In this document: piece by piece, positions 17,374 through 27,182 of the stretch | Position numbering within the stretch: position 1 is the stretch's first letter | How the letters are laid out: each line of letters opens with the position of its first letter | Assembly (NCBI RefSeq): GCF_900182955.1 | Contig: NZ_FXUL01000005.1 | Span: 1-64,000 of the forward strand | Direction of reading: 5' to 3' | Length of the DNA stretch: 64,000 nt | Origin: Noviherbaspirillum suwonense | GTDB taxonomy: Bacteria > Pseudomonadota > Gammaproteobacteria > Burkholderiales > Burkholderiaceae_D | Notes under the pieces: generated by a model | What the model was told of the DNA's origin: nothing | The model's database searches: none | What the model saw: the letters and a program-made list of their open reading frames with translations, nothing else | Position numbers and translations under genes: made by a program

Positions 17374-17463
17374 CAGGACCTCGTCAGATTGTTATCGTGT
17401 CGTCCTTCCTGGCGCTGGTGCGGGCAATGCCGAACTCGAACGAAACACCTGCTCGACCCGGCT

Positions 17464-17566
17464 CGTAGGATGTAATAAGCAAAGCGCATTACACCGTTCG
17501 TTGCGGACAGGCGATGGTGGTTGATTGGACGGTGGTGCAATGCGCTTGTGCGCATTACACCCTACG
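17464..17566. repeat. Palindromic intergenic element with TGTAAT ends
   Basis: The two ends are inverted copies: CGTAGGATGTAAT (17464-17476) and ATTACACCCTACG (17554-17566), one mismatch. Each half also contains a GCGCATTACACC or GGTGCAATGCGC block that can pair internally. The layout resembles dispersed REP-type palindromes found between genes. The non-coding interval 17374-17794 holds nothing else recognisable. Confidence 0.65.
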
Positions 17567-17794
17567 GATTTTCAACGCACCTTGTGAACGGGGATTTGTA
17601 TAAGACATGTCCTGGCGTTTTCAACCATGCCGGCGACAACCCGAAACCGGGCACGGGCTGAAGCGCCTGTCCAAATGCCAGGCCGGTCGACCTCCCAAGG
17701 TAATGCGAGCTAACCGGTCCCGTCTGCTGCCCACCCTGACCCAGGCTCCGGAAAACTTCCTGAGCAATAGGGATGTGCCGGACGAAGCCTTGCA

Positions 17795-19297
17795 CTACAA
17801 CGGGCCTTTCGCCCACGGTCCGGTAATGGCCACCGTGATGCCGGGCGTATAGATATTGGCGAACAGGGTGCGGCCGCTCGGGTCGAAGCATGCGCCGGCG
17901 AGTTCGGCGGTCCGGTGGTCGCCGGCGGCGCTCGTGGGTTTGCCCGCAGTGGCAAGCTGGTCGGCGGCCAGGTTGACATTGTTCTTTGCAAAGATGTAGG
18001 CATCGCCCGATGCGGTGATGCCCATCAGCCGCTGGCCGACGCCGTACGGGTCGAGAGTCAGTTCCTTGCCGCCGTCCTCGCACATCAGCAGGCCGCCGCG
18101 CGGACTGACAGTCAGGTTGTCGCCCATGCTGCCGACCAGCGGACTTGGGCTGCAAAAGATGCACTTGAGGCTATGCCGCGCGAGATCCAGTTCGAAGATG
18201 GTGCCATTCGCTTCGGCGCCGCCGCTGGTGTCCATCACATAAATCTTCCCGGCGTGATGCCAGATGCCTTCGCCGCGGTTCATGCGCAGCGCGCCCTGCG
18301 CCCACCCCTGGACGAAGGGTCCGGACGCCGACTTGATGGCGATGCCCGTGGGGCCGGTGGCATCGCCGCGGTTCTGGTCCGGGTCGGCGATGTCGACCCA
18401 TTCCAGCGGATAGACCGAGTTGATCGAAGCAGCCGCAAGATTGGCGTTGGGCGTGCCGCGCACCCTGGCCATCTGCAGTTGGCCGCCCTGCGCCAGCGAG
18501 CCCGGCGCGCCGGTTTTCACGGTCGGCACATAACGGTAGAAGCCTGAGCGGGCAGCACTGTCCTCGGTCATGTAGACGATGCCGCTCGCCGGATCGACTG
18601 CAACCGCTTCATGCCCGAACCGGCCCATGCCGACGATGGGCCGGCCGGTGGTTTTGCCCGGGTCGGGCAGCACCTCGAAGACGTAGCCGTGCCGCTTGCC
18701 CTCGGTGCTGGCAGTGTCCGAGCCGATTTCCTCGCAGCTTAGCCAGGTTCCCCAGGGCGTCACGCCGCCGGCGCAGTTGCCAGTGGTGCCGCCCAGGCTG
18801 GGCGTGACGCTGACCCAGTTGCCGTCGCGGTAGACCAGGTTGGTCGTGCCGCCACTGGCGACGCTGGCAGAGGTGGCATTTTTGGCGCCGCGGTCGTAGA
18901 CGGCCGGCGCGTGGATGAAGGATGCGGCCGCGCCGAATAGGCATTCGTGGTTGCGCACCAGGACCAGTTCAGTTGCGCCGCCCGCCTTGCGAGACAGGAC
19001 GACGCCCATGCCGTCATGGTTGCCCGGACATGGCCTGCCATCGGCCATGATGTCGTCGCGCCAGCCGAAGCTCTTGTAGCTGAAGCCAGCCGGCAGTTGC
19101 AGCAGCGGCAGCCCGGTGGCGAGATCCCTTGCCGGCGCGATCGGGCCATAGGGGCTGTTGACGAGCGCGCTGGCAGCGCCCGCGCGGGCCGGGCCGGACT
19201 GCAGCGCGGCAAGCACGCCGAGGAAAGGCGCGGCATTGGCGCCTGCGAGGCCCATGAGAAGGCCGCGGCGGGTACGTGAGAAATTCTTGTCGTTCAT
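17795..19297 (-). CDS. PhoX-like (DUF839) exported phosphatase
   Basis: A 500-residue secreted protein of the PhoX/DUF839 family, which includes calcium-dependent alkaline phosphatases. The twin-arginine signal SRTRRGLLMGLAGANAA is near residue 7, with a likely cleavage after ARA near residue 39. Core motifs follow: CPGNHDGMGVV and LVLVRNHECLFG (about 90-120), GGTTGNCAGGVTPWGTWLSC plus EEIG (about 165-190), GRFGHEAVAVDPASGIVYMT plus EDS, and the terminal GRTLFANIYTPGITVAITGP. Substrate specificity is not proven. It is monocistronic on the minus strand. Confidence 0.85.
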   Translation of the reverse strand: MNDKNFSRTRRGLLMGLAGANAAPFLGVLAALQSGPARAGAASALVNSPYGPIAPARDLATGLPLLQLPAGFSYKSFGWRDDIMADGRPCPGNHDGMGVVLSRKAGGATELVLVRNHECLFGAAASFIHAPAVYDRGAKNATSASVASGGTTNLVYRDGNWVSVTPSLGGTTGNCAGGVTPWGTWLSCEEIGSDTASTEGKRHGYVFEVLPDPGKTTGRPIVGMGRFGHEAVAVDPASGIVYMTEDSAARSGFYRYVPTVKTGAPGSLAQGGQLQMARVRGTPNANLAAASINSVYPLEWVDIADPDQNRGDATGPTGIAIKSASGPFVQGWAQGALRMNRGEGIWHHAGKIYVMDTSGGAEANGTIFELDLARHSLKCIFCSPSPLVGSMGDNLTVSPRGGLLMCEDGGKELTLDPYGVGQRLMGITASGDAYIFAKNNVNLAADQLATAGKPTSAAGDHRTAELAGACFDPSGRTLFANIYTPGITVAITGPWAKGPL

Positions 19298-19478
19298 TGT
19301 TTTTTCATCTGTTGAAAACGTTGCGTGCCAACATTCCGTGACGGCCCGCCGGGATGATTTCGCCAGGGACGCTGCGCCGGAGCGCTTCCTGATCGATGGC
19401 GCAATTGCGTCCCGGGCCAGGAACCGCGTGATGACACACGCAGCGCCCCGCTCCGCCAGTCATGCGCTCCCTGTCCTG

Positions 19479-21956
19479 TCACGATGCCCGCGACCGGCCA
19501 ACCGCGCCGGACAGCAGCGAAACCAGTTCCTTCGTGTCGATCGGCTTCACGAAATAATGGTCGAATCCCGCGGCCATGCTGTCTTCGCGGTCTTTTTCCT
19601 GGCCATAGCCCGTCACCGCGATCAGCATCGCGTCCGCGGTTTCAGGCGCGGCGCGCAGTCTTCGCGCCAGCGCATTTCCATCGATGTCCGGCAGGCCGAT
19701 ATCGAGCAAGCACACTTGCGGCGCTTCCTTGCTGGCCCGTTCCAGCGCGGCAAGCGAGCCATGTTCGACAATGACTTCATGCCCTGCCGCTTCCAGCAGC
19801 ATCGCCAGCATCGCGGCTGCGTCCGCATTGTCATCGACCAGCAATACCTTCACGCGCTGCGATACGGCCTGCAGGTCGTCGGACGCTTGCGGTTCGCGCT
19901 CCTGCCTTGCCACCAGCTCGCGCGGCAGGCGGATCGTGAACCGGCTTCCCTTGCCGACGCCGCGGCTTTCGCACTCGACGCTGCCATGGTGCAGTTCAAC
20001 CAGGTGCTTGACCAGCGCCAGCCCAAGCCCGAGCCCGCCCTGCGCCCGGTCGGAGGTGCGTTCGGCCTGGGAAAACAGGTCGAACGCGCGCGAGACGAGT
20101 TCCGGCGCCATGCCGATGCCGTTATCGCTGATGTCGACAAGCACCTGCGCATCGCGCACGTCGGCCGCGAGCGAGATCGTGCCATCTTCAGGCGTGTATT
20201 TCGCGGCATTGTTGAGGATGTTGACGATCACCTGCACCAGCCGTTTCCTGTCGCCGGTGACGGTGATGGCATGCTCCGCCAGATGCAGATCCAGGACCTG
20301 GCGCCGCGACTGGATGAGCGGCATCACCTGTTCGACTGCGTCGCTCACGACATCGCGCATGTCCAGCGACGCATTGTCGAGTTCGACCAGGCCGCGGGTC
20401 ACGCGGGAAACGTCGAGCAGGTCGTCGATCAGGCTGGTCATGTGGCGCACCTGCCGGTCGATGACCTGGCTCGTCCGGCGCACATGCTCGTCATCGAGCT
20501 TCACCCTCTGCAGCAGCGTCGCGGCCGCCCCGATCGGCGCAAGGGGATTGCGCAGCTCATGCGCGAGCATCGCCAGAAACTCGTCCTTGCGGCGATCGGC
20601 GTCCTTCAACCTCTCCTGGTAAGCCTTGCGCTCGGTGATGTCGCGAAAGAAGAAGGCCAGGCAATCGTCGAGCGCCGGATGTGCCCGCACTTCGATCCAC
20701 CCCTGCTTGCCGTCGGGGAAGGCATAAGGCATCTCGACGATTTCCGCCTTCCGTGTTTCCTTGACCTGGCGGTAGACCGCCTCGAGGCCTGTGCCCTTGA
20801 GCTCGGGCCAGATGTCCCAGTGGTTCTTCTCGAGGACCTCCGGCGCCGTGCGCTGCGTGATCCGCAGCCCTTCGCCATTGACCCGCAGCACGGTCCAGTC
20901 GCTGTCGAGCACGGCAAAGCCTTCCGCCATGCTGTCGAAGATGTACTTGCTCTGGTCCCGCTCGGCCCGCAGTTCGGTTTGCGACCGGGCATGCTCGGCG
21001 GCGGACCAGGTTCGATCGACCATGTCCTGGGCCACGGCGATTTCATCCGCTGTCCAGTCGTGGCAATTCGCATCGTGGATGTTGACGATGGCCCGCAGCG
21101 CGCCGGACTTCATCAGCGGTATGCCCATGAAGGACCGCACGCCGTTGGCCGCATAGACCGACGCATAAGCCGCCGACCGGGCGTCGCTCGTGACATCCGG
21201 CACGGCAAGCCAGGCGCCGGCGCGTATCGCCCCGGCCAGCACGGGGCCGAAATCGTCCAGGCGCAATATCGCGCCGGACATCGATGGCAGCTCGCCGTCG
21301 GACCAGTCGCGTTTCATGCTGATGGTTTCCCCGTGCCCGGCGACTTCGCCATACACAACCCGCGTCACGCCCAGATACCGGCCCAGCATTTCACAGGCGG
21401 ATGCGATTACTTCGTCCGGATCGGTCAGCGGCCTTATCCGGTCGGCCAGGCGCAGCTGGAATTCCTGCCGCCGGTTGAACATCACGTGGCCGGTGGTTTC
21501 CACGCCGGAATTGAGCACGCCGATGACGCTGCCGGACGCATCGAACACCGGCAACAGCGAATAGGTGAAATAGACCTTTTCCAATGCGCCATTGCGCAAG
21601 ATGGAAAACGCCATGTTTTCCATCGAACAGAATTCACCGCCCAGCGCGCGTTCGAGGATAGGCGCGAAGCTTTCCCGGGTTTCCTCCCAGCTTTCCCAGA
21701 ACGGGCGCACCAGCGCGCCCGGATGCTTGGCGCCGATTAACTGCACATAGGCGTCATTGTAGAAATAGGTTAATTCGGGCCGCCATAGAAAACACATCGG
21801 GGCGTTCGAATTGAGCAGCATCCGGAGAATGCCGGTGACCGCAGCAGGCCATCGTTCCGGCTCGCCGCCGGGAAACGTCGACCAGTCGTGGCGACGAAGC
21901 AGCGAGCGAACCTCGCCCTCCCCGGCGAACAACGAATAATTTGACGAATATTCCAT
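19479..21956 (-). CDS. Hybrid sensor histidine kinase (PAS-GAF-PAS-HisKA-HATPase-REC)
   Basis: An 825-residue soluble kinase with no membrane segment. Order: an N-terminal PAS-like domain containing PMCFLWRPELTYFYNDAYVQ (about 45-150), a GAF domain (about 165-330), a second PAS (about 345-460) ending in FFFRDITERKAYQERLKDAD, HisKA with phospho-acceptor motif FLAMLAHELRNPLAPIGAAA, HATPase with NILNNAAKYTPEDG and GGLGLGLALVKHL, and a C-terminal receiver with KVLLVDDNADAAAMLAMLLE and phospho-Asp in VCLLDIGLPDIDGNALARRL. Input and output partner are unknown. It is divergent from the sigma-54 promoter and small gene at 22229-22545. Confidence 0.92.
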   Translation of the reverse strand: MEYSSNYSLFAGEGEVRSLLRRHDWSTFPGGEPERWPAAVTGILRMLLNSNAPMCFLWRPELTYFYNDAYVQLIGAKHPGALVRPFWESWEETRESFAPILERALGGEFCSMENMAFSILRNGALEKVYFTYSLLPVFDASGSVIGVLNSGVETTGHVMFNRRQEFQLRLADRIRPLTDPDEVIASACEMLGRYLGVTRVVYGEVAGHGETISMKRDWSDGELPSMSGAILRLDDFGPVLAGAIRAGAWLAVPDVTSDARSAAYASVYAANGVRSFMGIPLMKSGALRAIVNIHDANCHDWTADEIAVAQDMVDRTWSAAEHARSQTELRAERDQSKYIFDSMAEGFAVLDSDWTVLRVNGEGLRITQRTAPEVLEKNHWDIWPELKGTGLEAVYRQVKETRKAEIVEMPYAFPDGKQGWIEVRAHPALDDCLAFFFRDITERKAYQERLKDADRRKDEFLAMLAHELRNPLAPIGAAATLLQRVKLDDEHVRRTSQVIDRQVRHMTSLIDDLLDVSRVTRGLVELDNASLDMRDVVSDAVEQVMPLIQSRRQVLDLHLAEHAITVTGDRKRLVQVIVNILNNAAKYTPEDGTISLAADVRDAQVLVDISDNGIGMAPELVSRAFDLFSQAERTSDRAQGGLGLGLALVKHLVELHHGSVECESRGVGKGSRFTIRLPRELVARQEREPQASDDLQAVSQRVKVLLVDDNADAAAMLAMLLEAAGHEVIVEHGSLAALERASKEAPQVCLLDIGLPDIDGNALARRLRAAPETADAMLIAVTGYGQEKDREDSMAAGFDHYFVKPIDTKELVSLLSGAVGRSRAS

Positions 21957-22228
21957 TGCGTCATTTTCGCACGGTGCGGTGACAGTTCAGGCGTGCGACT
22001 TTGCGCCGGACGTACGATCATGCCGTTTCGGGCGGCCGGCTCCTGCCCTTGCCTGTCGCAGCGGCCGGGGGACGCGCCGCGCGGCGCCGGGCAACCGGCG
22101 CAGTCGATAACGAATGGTAACTTTCCATCTTCCGCTGATCGCCCTGCGTGTCGGAAATCCTTACAACCATCGCCGTCGCCATGGATAGATTAAACGCAAC
22201 TAATTGGTTTATATCAATAATTGCGCGC

Positions 22229-22244
22229 TGGCACTGTTATTGCA
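22229..22244 (+). promoter_or_regulatory. Sigma-54 (RpoN) promoter, near-consensus
   Basis: TGGCAC (22229-22234), five bases, then TTGCA (22240-22244). GG and GC are exactly 10 bp apart, matching the -24/-12 consensus. An AT-rich tract (22185-22222) precedes it, suitable for IHF-assisted looping, although no exact IHF site was found. Transcription would start near 22255, 27 bp before ATG 22282. The rest of 21957-22281 contains no gene. Confidence 0.7.
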
Positions 22245-22281
22245 ATGACTGCTGCATCACGAACCAGACATTGTCATTCCA

Positions 22282-22545
22282 ATGCGCCGCTATCTACTTC
22301 GTCAATACATGCATGGTGAACAGAGCCATGACCCTGCGAACGTCACCGGCACGTTCGACGAACTCAAGCGGGCGCAGGCATTTGCCGGCATGCGCCTGTG
22401 CGACTTCAACGAGGTCATCGACAGCGATACCTGGGAAGTGGTGTGGCGCTTCAATACCGGCGCATCGAAACGGACGGGCAGCCCGGCGCTGCAGCTCTCG
22501 ATCGAAAGCCAGGACGCGCGGCAATCGACTCATTGGTTCAACTAA
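22282..22545 (+). CDS. Small hypothetical protein under a sigma-54 promoter
   Basis: An 87-residue acidic-to-neutral cytosolic protein of unknown family. The C-terminal half reads FAGMRLCDFNEVIDSDTWEV then VWRFNTGASKRTGSPALQLS, a plausible small alpha/beta fold. The ribosome binding site is weak. An internal ATG at 22312 (MHGEQSHD) is an alternative start. Support for it being real comes from the RpoN promoter at 22229-22244 at the correct distance and orientation, and from no competing gene on the other strand. Confidence 0.55.
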   Translation: MRRYLLRQYMHGEQSHDPANVTGTFDELKRAQAFAGMRLCDFNEVIDSDTWEVVWRFNTGASKRTGSPALQLSIESQDARQSTHWFN

Positions 22546-22585
22546 CCCTTCGCTACCCGCATTCCTCGATATATCCCGGTGCGGT

Positions 22586-23914
22586 TCAATTGGCCCGCCT
22601 GGCCGCGGCCATGGTCTGCAGCGCGCCCTGCACGCCCGGCTTCGCCGCCAGCGGCCGCGTCGCTGCCGGATGCACGTATTCGAATTTCGGCGTCAGACTG
22701 ACGCCATTGACATCGTCGGGCGCGACGAACTTTGCTTCGATGTCCGATCCCGACAGCAGCCGGTAGTCATAACGCATCGGCAGCGCAAGCACGGTCCAGT
22801 CCACATTGATGTTGTTGACGAAACTGCCCTTGATCGCGGGCCCCGGCCGAGGCGCCGACCTGTCCTGTGAATACACGGCCCTGGCAAGATCCTTAACCTT
22901 GTCGCGCCAGTCCTTGATCTCGCCACCCTCCAGCTTCGCGCTTCCGACCACCAGGTTGTTGATCGCCTGGACCTGCTGTACGCCAGGCTGAACCCGCAGC
23001 ATCACGCCATTAGTCGGGCGGTCATCGATGATCGTATTGCTGGCGAGATAAAGTGCACTGGCCGGCGACGCATAGCCCTCGGCGCCGAAGGAAATAATGG
23101 CGGGATTCCCGGTGGTCGCGGACTGTTCGATGATGTTGCCGACCAGATAAGCCAGGCCGCCATTCGGAAAATCAAGTTCGAGACTGCTCTCGCCGCCGAC
23201 TTCATCGGTCAGTCGGTTGTAGAAAATATGGTTTTCCGCGGCCCGGCTCCTGAGCAGGCTGCCCTTCCTCGCCTGGTGGACATAGCTGCCGGTGACCTTC
23301 AGGCTGCGAATGCTGCCCACGTTCAGCTGATGGGTGCTGCCGCTGCCGTCGCCATTCTCGCCGAACTCGCTGTTTTCGATCTCCAGCACGCCATCGCCAT
23401 CGGTGGCCAGCAGGCCGTTTTCATTGTCCCTGAATGAACAGCGGCGCACGACCAGGTGCCCGCTTTCGAGGACGATGGCGGCGCCATTGCGCCTGGGCGT
23501 GCGGGCGCCGCGAAAGTCGATGTCCTCGACGGTGATCCGGCCGCCGCCGATGACCCAGGTGCCCTTGCCCTGTACATGCGAGCCGGCGGCGATCAGCCTG
23601 ACCCTGCCGCCGGCGCCGGCACGTATGGTCAGCTGGTCCTGTTTCCAGACCGCGACGTCGCCATAGTAGTCGCCGGGCGCGATGACGACCGTGTCGCCGT
23701 TGCCGGCAAGCGCGGCTGCCTCGGCAATGGTGCGCACCTGGCTTTTGCCGCCGACCTGGATGATCTCGCCCGCCAGCCCGGCGCCAGCAGCCAGCGCGAG
23801 CAGCGCGGCCAGCAATAAACGGCAGGGCCGGCCGCCAATGCGCATCCGGCGGCGCGGGTCATGGTTCATCGCACGGTAAGGCATGCGTACATCGATGCTT
23901 GATGGAATCATCAT
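22586..23914 (-). CDS. Secreted right-handed parallel beta-helix protein
   Basis: A 442-residue protein with a signal peptide (basic RRRMRIGGRPC, then LLLAALLALAAGAGLAG, about 20-48) and pectate-lyase-superfamily beta-helix repeats. Motifs typical of these folds: VRTIAEAAALAGNGDTVVIA followed by PGDYYGDV, repeated N/D-G turns (ITVEDIDFRGA, LVVRRCSFRDNENG, LEIENSEFGENGDG) and NHIFYNRLTDEVGGESSLEL. Catalytic residues of a specific lyase are not evident, so activity is unassigned. The start is uncertain: ATG 23914 is the longest; ATG 23881 and 23869 also precede the signal peptide and would suit its length better. Confidence 0.75.
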   Translation of the reverse strand: MMIPSSIDVRMPYRAMNHDPRRRMRIGGRPCRLLLAALLALAAGAGLAGEIIQVGGKSQVRTIAEAAALAGNGDTVVIAPGDYYGDVAVWKQDQLTIRAGAGGRVRLIAAGSHVQGKGTWVIGGGRITVEDIDFRGARTPRRNGAAIVLESGHLVVRRCSFRDNENGLLATDGDGVLEIENSEFGENGDGSGSTHQLNVGSIRSLKVTGSYVHQARKGSLLRSRAAENHIFYNRLTDEVGGESSLELDFPNGGLAYLVGNIIEQSATTGNPAIISFGAEGYASPASALYLASNTIIDDRPTNGVMLRVQPGVQQVQAINNLVVGSAKLEGGEIKDWRDKVKDLARAVYSQDRSAPRPGPAIKGSFVNNINVDWTVLALPMRYDYRLLSGSDIEAKFVAPDDVNGVSLTPKFEYVHPAATRPLAAKPGVQGALQTMAAARRAN

Positions 23915-24163
23915 CGTCGGGTCGAATGAGGGCCAAGCAGTAATTTACAGGATCGGGTGGCAAATTTGGCAACGAAAGGCGGGTGCCGGCGATGTTGCCC
24001 CATTCGATTGCCCCTGGCTTAGTCCGCATGGCGCTCCGCGGAGCGCGAGGTCCGTGACGCATGGCGTGCGCCACATGTATCCGCCAACTCGGTTTATCCT
24101 AGCGCCGGGACGCGCCGGCCGACGGGGCCGGCCTTATCGGGCTGCTTAGCGACAAGGAGAGAG

Positions 24164-25141
24164 ATGAAATTCTGCATCGTAGGATTGGGCGCCATCGGCG
24201 GCCTGTTTGCCGCCAGGCTGGCCGCGGCCGGGCACGAGGTGTCGGCACTGGCGCGCGGCGCCACGCTGGAAGCGGTGCGCCGCGACGGCCTGACGCTGCT
24301 CGAAGGCGAGCGCAGCCGCCAGGTTCGCATCGACGCGTCGGACGATCCGTCTGCGCTGGGTCCGCAGGACGTGGTCATCGTCGCGGTCAAGACCACCGGC
24401 CTGGCCGGCGCGGCCGACAGCATCGCCGCCCTGCTGGGACCGGGAACGACCGTCCTGTCGGCGATGAACGGCGTGCCGTGGTGGTTCTTCCACGGACTCG
24501 CGCCCGAACTGGGCCGGATTGCGATGCCGTCGGTGGATGCGGGCGGCCGCATGTCGCGTGCGATTCCTCCGGGGCGGGTGGTGGGCTGCGTCACCCACCT
24601 GTCGGCAGCGTCGCCGGCGCCGGCGACCGTGCGTTCGGTCGCCGGCAATCGGCTGATCATCGGCGAACCCACGGGCGGCGCCGCGTCGCCGCGCGCATCG
24701 GCAATCGCCGTGGCGTTGCGCGAAGCCGGCTTCGACGTGGAGGAAGCGGAAGTCATCCAGCAGGAGATCTGGTTCAAGCTGTGGGGCAACATGACGATGA
24801 ACCCGATTTCGGCACTGACCGGGGCCACCGGCGACCGCATCCTGGACGACGAGCATGTGCGCAGCTTCATGTCGCGCTGCATGGTCGAGGCGGCGCAGAT
24901 CGGCGAGCGCATCGGCCTGCCGATCGCGCAGGACCCGGAGCAGCGGCATGCGGTCACCCGCAAGCTGGGCGCGTTCAGGACGTCGATGCTGCAGGACGTG
25001 ACGGCCGGCAGGCCGGTGGAACTGGATGCGCTGGTTGCGTCGGTGATGGAGATAGGCCGGCAGGTGTCGGTGCCGACGCCGAATATCGACGCGCTGTTCG
25101 GCCTTGCCCGGCTGCAGGCACAGGTGCGCGGCCTGTACTAG
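24164..25141 (+). CDS. 2-dehydropantoate 2-reductase family protein
   Basis: A 325-residue NADPH-dependent ketopantoate reductase homologue (ApbA/PanE). The Rossmann motif GLGAIGGLFAARLAAAGHEV is at residue 7, and the family lysine/asparagine region EIWFKLWGNMTMNPISALTG is near residue 203. The C-terminal helical domain has RTSMLQDVTAGRPVELDALV. ATG 24164 follows AAGGAGAGAG. Many genomes carry several paralogues of this family, and this one stands alone outside pantothenate genes, so I do not use the panE symbol. Confidence 0.85.
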   Translation: MKFCIVGLGAIGGLFAARLAAAGHEVSALARGATLEAVRRDGLTLLEGERSRQVRIDASDDPSALGPQDVVIVAVKTTGLAGAADSIAALLGPGTTVLSAMNGVPWWFFHGLAPELGRIAMPSVDAGGRMSRAIPPGRVVGCVTHLSAASPAPATVRSVAGNRLIIGEPTGGAASPRASAIAVALREAGFDVEEAEVIQQEIWFKLWGNMTMNPISALTGATGDRILDDEHVRSFMSRCMVEAAQIGERIGLPIAQDPEQRHAVTRKLGAFRTSMLQDVTAGRPVELDALVASVMEIGRQVSVPTPNIDALFGLARLQAQVRGLY

Positions 25142-25221
25142 GCGCTGTACCAGGGCCTGCATCAGGGCCTGCAGCAGGCGGGAACGGCCGTACGGCGCAG
25201 CCGCGCCGCCCGCCGTGCAGC

Positions 25222-26850
25222 CTACCCCGCGACGCCCGGCAAAGCCACCGGCGCGCGCGACCAACCGGTCTGTGCACGGTCCGCCGGCTGGTCCCGGTCT
25301 TTCAGCCTGAAGATGCTGACCTCGGCGGCCAGCTGCCCGGCCTGCTCCTGCAGCGCGCCGGCAGCCGCCGCGGCCTGCTCGACCAATGCGGCATTCTGCT
25401 GGGTCACCTGGTCCATCTGGCCGATGGCCTGGTTGACCTGCTGGATGCCGGCGCTCTGCTCGTCGCTCGCCGCGGCGATCTCCGCCATGATGTCGGTCAC
25501 CCGCTGCACGCTGTCGACGATGTCGCGTATCGTGGCGCCGGCCTGGCCGACCAGCTCGCTGCCGGCCTCGGCATTGCCGACCGACTCGGCGATCAGGTCC
25601 TTGATTTCCCTGGCAGCCGCCGCGCTGCGCTGCGCCAGGCTGCGCACCTCGGTCGCCACCACGGCGAATCCCCTGCCCTGCTCGCCGGCGCGGGCCGCTT
25701 CCACGGCGGCATTCAGCGCCAGGATGTTGGTCTGGAACGCAATGCCGTCGATGACGCTGATGATGTCCCGGATGTTCTTCGACGAGCGGTCGATCGCGCC
25801 CATGGTGTCGACCACTTTCGCCATCACGTTGCCGCCATGCGCGGCCACGGTGGAAGCGGCGACGGCCAGCTGGTTGGCCTGGCGCGCGTTGTCTGCATTC
25901 TGGCGCACGGTGGCGGTCAGTTCTTCCATCGCGGACGCGGTTTCCTCGAGCGAACCGGCCTGCTGCTCGGTGCGGGAAGAAAGGTCGAGGTTGCCGGACG
26001 CGATCTCGCTGGACGCGGTGGCGATGGTGCCCGCGCTGCGGTGCACGCTGCCGACGATGTTGACGAGGTTGCCGTTCATGTCCCGCAGCGCCTGCATCAG
26101 CTGGCCGGTTTCATCCCGGGAACGCGGGCGGATGTCGCTGGTCAGGTCGCCCTGCGCGACCCGCTGCGCGACCTTCAGCGCATGGCCGATCGGACGCGTG
26201 ACCGAGCGCGCTATCAGCAGGCCGACGGCGAACAGCGCGGCGCCCAGCACGGCGGCAATGAGCAGGGCCATCCGGGTCCGGCTCCAGACCGCGGTGTCGA
26301 CCGAATCGATATAGACGCCCGAGCCCACCACCCAGCCCCACGGGGCATAGCCCTTGACGTAGGACACCTTGGCGACCGGCGCGTCGCTGCCCGGCTTGGG
26401 CCACATGTAGAACTCGAAGCCGCCGCCGTTCTTTTTGACCAGGTCGACCATCTCGACAAAGATGCGCTTGCCGTCCGGGTCCTTGTTTTCCGCCAGGCTG
26501 GTGTTGTCCAGTTCCGGCTTGAACGGATGCATCAGCATCGTCGGCTTCATGTCGTTGATCCAGAAATATTCGCCATTGCCGTAGCGCATGCCGCGGATAG
26601 CCGACATCGCACGCTGCTGCGCTTCCTTGAGCGGCATTTCATTGGCGGCCACGCGGGCCTGGTAGTACTCGAGCGTGCCGTACACCGTTTCCACCGCCTG
26701 CTGGACGCCGTTCTGGCGCTCCTGCAGGATCACTCCGCGCTCGGTGTAGAGCAGGAAACCGGTGATGATGAGTATGCCGACGAGGGCATTGACCGTGAGG
26801 ACGAAAAGCTTGTTGGCTATGGTGGGAGCAGGCAGCCGGAATGCATTCAT
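25222..26850 (-). CDS. Methyl-accepting chemotaxis protein with a single Cache sensor
   Basis: A 542-residue chemoreceptor. A first membrane helix (about 12-32, [20 protein letters not shown]) is followed by a periplasmic sCache_2 domain (about 40-175) with [20 protein letters not shown] and [15 protein letters not shown], then a second helix near 185-205, HAMP (about 206-258), and a cytoplasmic coiled coil with the hairpin tip [20 protein letters not shown] followed by [20 protein letters not shown]. No C-terminal CheR-binding pentapeptide is seen. The ligand is unknown; sCache_2 receptors often bind small organic acids. Confidence 0.93.
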   Translation of the reverse strand: MNAFRLPAPTIANKLFVLTVNALVGILIITGFLLYTERGVILQERQNGVQQAVETVYGTLEYYQARVAANEMPLKEAQQRAMSAIRGMRYGNGEYFWINDMKPTMLMHPFKPELDNTSLAENKDPDGKRIFVEMVDLVKKNGGGFEFYMWPKPGSDAPVAKVSYVKGYAPWGWVVGSGVYIDSVDTAVWSRTRMALLIAAVLGAALFAVGLLIARSVTRPIGHALKVAQRVAQGDLTSDIRPRSRDETGQLMQALRDMNGNLVNIVGSVHRSAGTIATASSEIASGNLDLSSRTEQQAGSLEETASAMEELTATVRQNADNARQANQLAVAASTVAAHGGNVMAKVVDTMGAIDRSSKNIRDIISVIDGIAFQTNILALNAAVEAARAGEQGRGFAVVATEVRSLAQRSAAAAREIKDLIAESVGNAEAGSELVGQAGATIRDIVDSVQRVTDIMAEIAAASDEQSAGIQQVNQAIGQMDQVTQQNAALVEQAAAAAGALQEQAGQLAAEVSIFRLKDRDQPADRAQTGWSRAPVALPGVAG

Positions 26851-27182
26851 GACCTAACCTTTTATTGGTATTTTTAGGAATGCCGGAAATTGCCGGGGCG
26901 CATGATAAAACGCTGCAGCCGCGCCAACCAACAGTTACAAAATTGGGGCCGGGCTGAAACTTTGGCAATTGCCGGTAACGTCGAGTACGGCATACATACA
27001 GCCGTACGCGTAGCAAGACGTGGGCGCGATCGCCGTGCACCGAAGAAGTTTCCAACAGGAATTATTTTGATTATAGTGAGCGTTTTAGCAAATAACAACA
27101 AGTAAATGCCATCAGGAAACACACTGTTGTATTGACTGCTGTCGCCGGCAGAAAGGCCCGGCTGGCCGCCGGCCGCCATGGT
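26851..27182. other. Non-coding interval between the chemoreceptor and acyltransferase genes
   Basis: 332 bp without a supported gene. It contains a GTACGGC/GCCGTAC inverted repeat with a 9-nt loop (26985-27007) and a GGCAATTGCC palindrome (26964-26973). Both lie upstream of the chemoreceptor gene and could be operators. No convincing sigma-28 promoter was found. Confidence 0.5.

Noticed and set aside
15437-17800. Direct repeat of the tRNA-Leu 3' end (att site) downstream
   Set aside because: No second copy of the CCGGCTCTCGGCACCA region was found by eye, so no integrative element is called.
19158-21740. 860-codon plus-strand frame opposite the hybrid kinase
   Set aside because: Shadow of third-position GC on the other strand; no domain motif.
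26940-26975. Sigma-28-like promoter for the chemoreceptor
   Set aside because: A CAAAGTTT -35-like element exists on the minus strand but no GCCGATAA-like -10 follows at the right distance.
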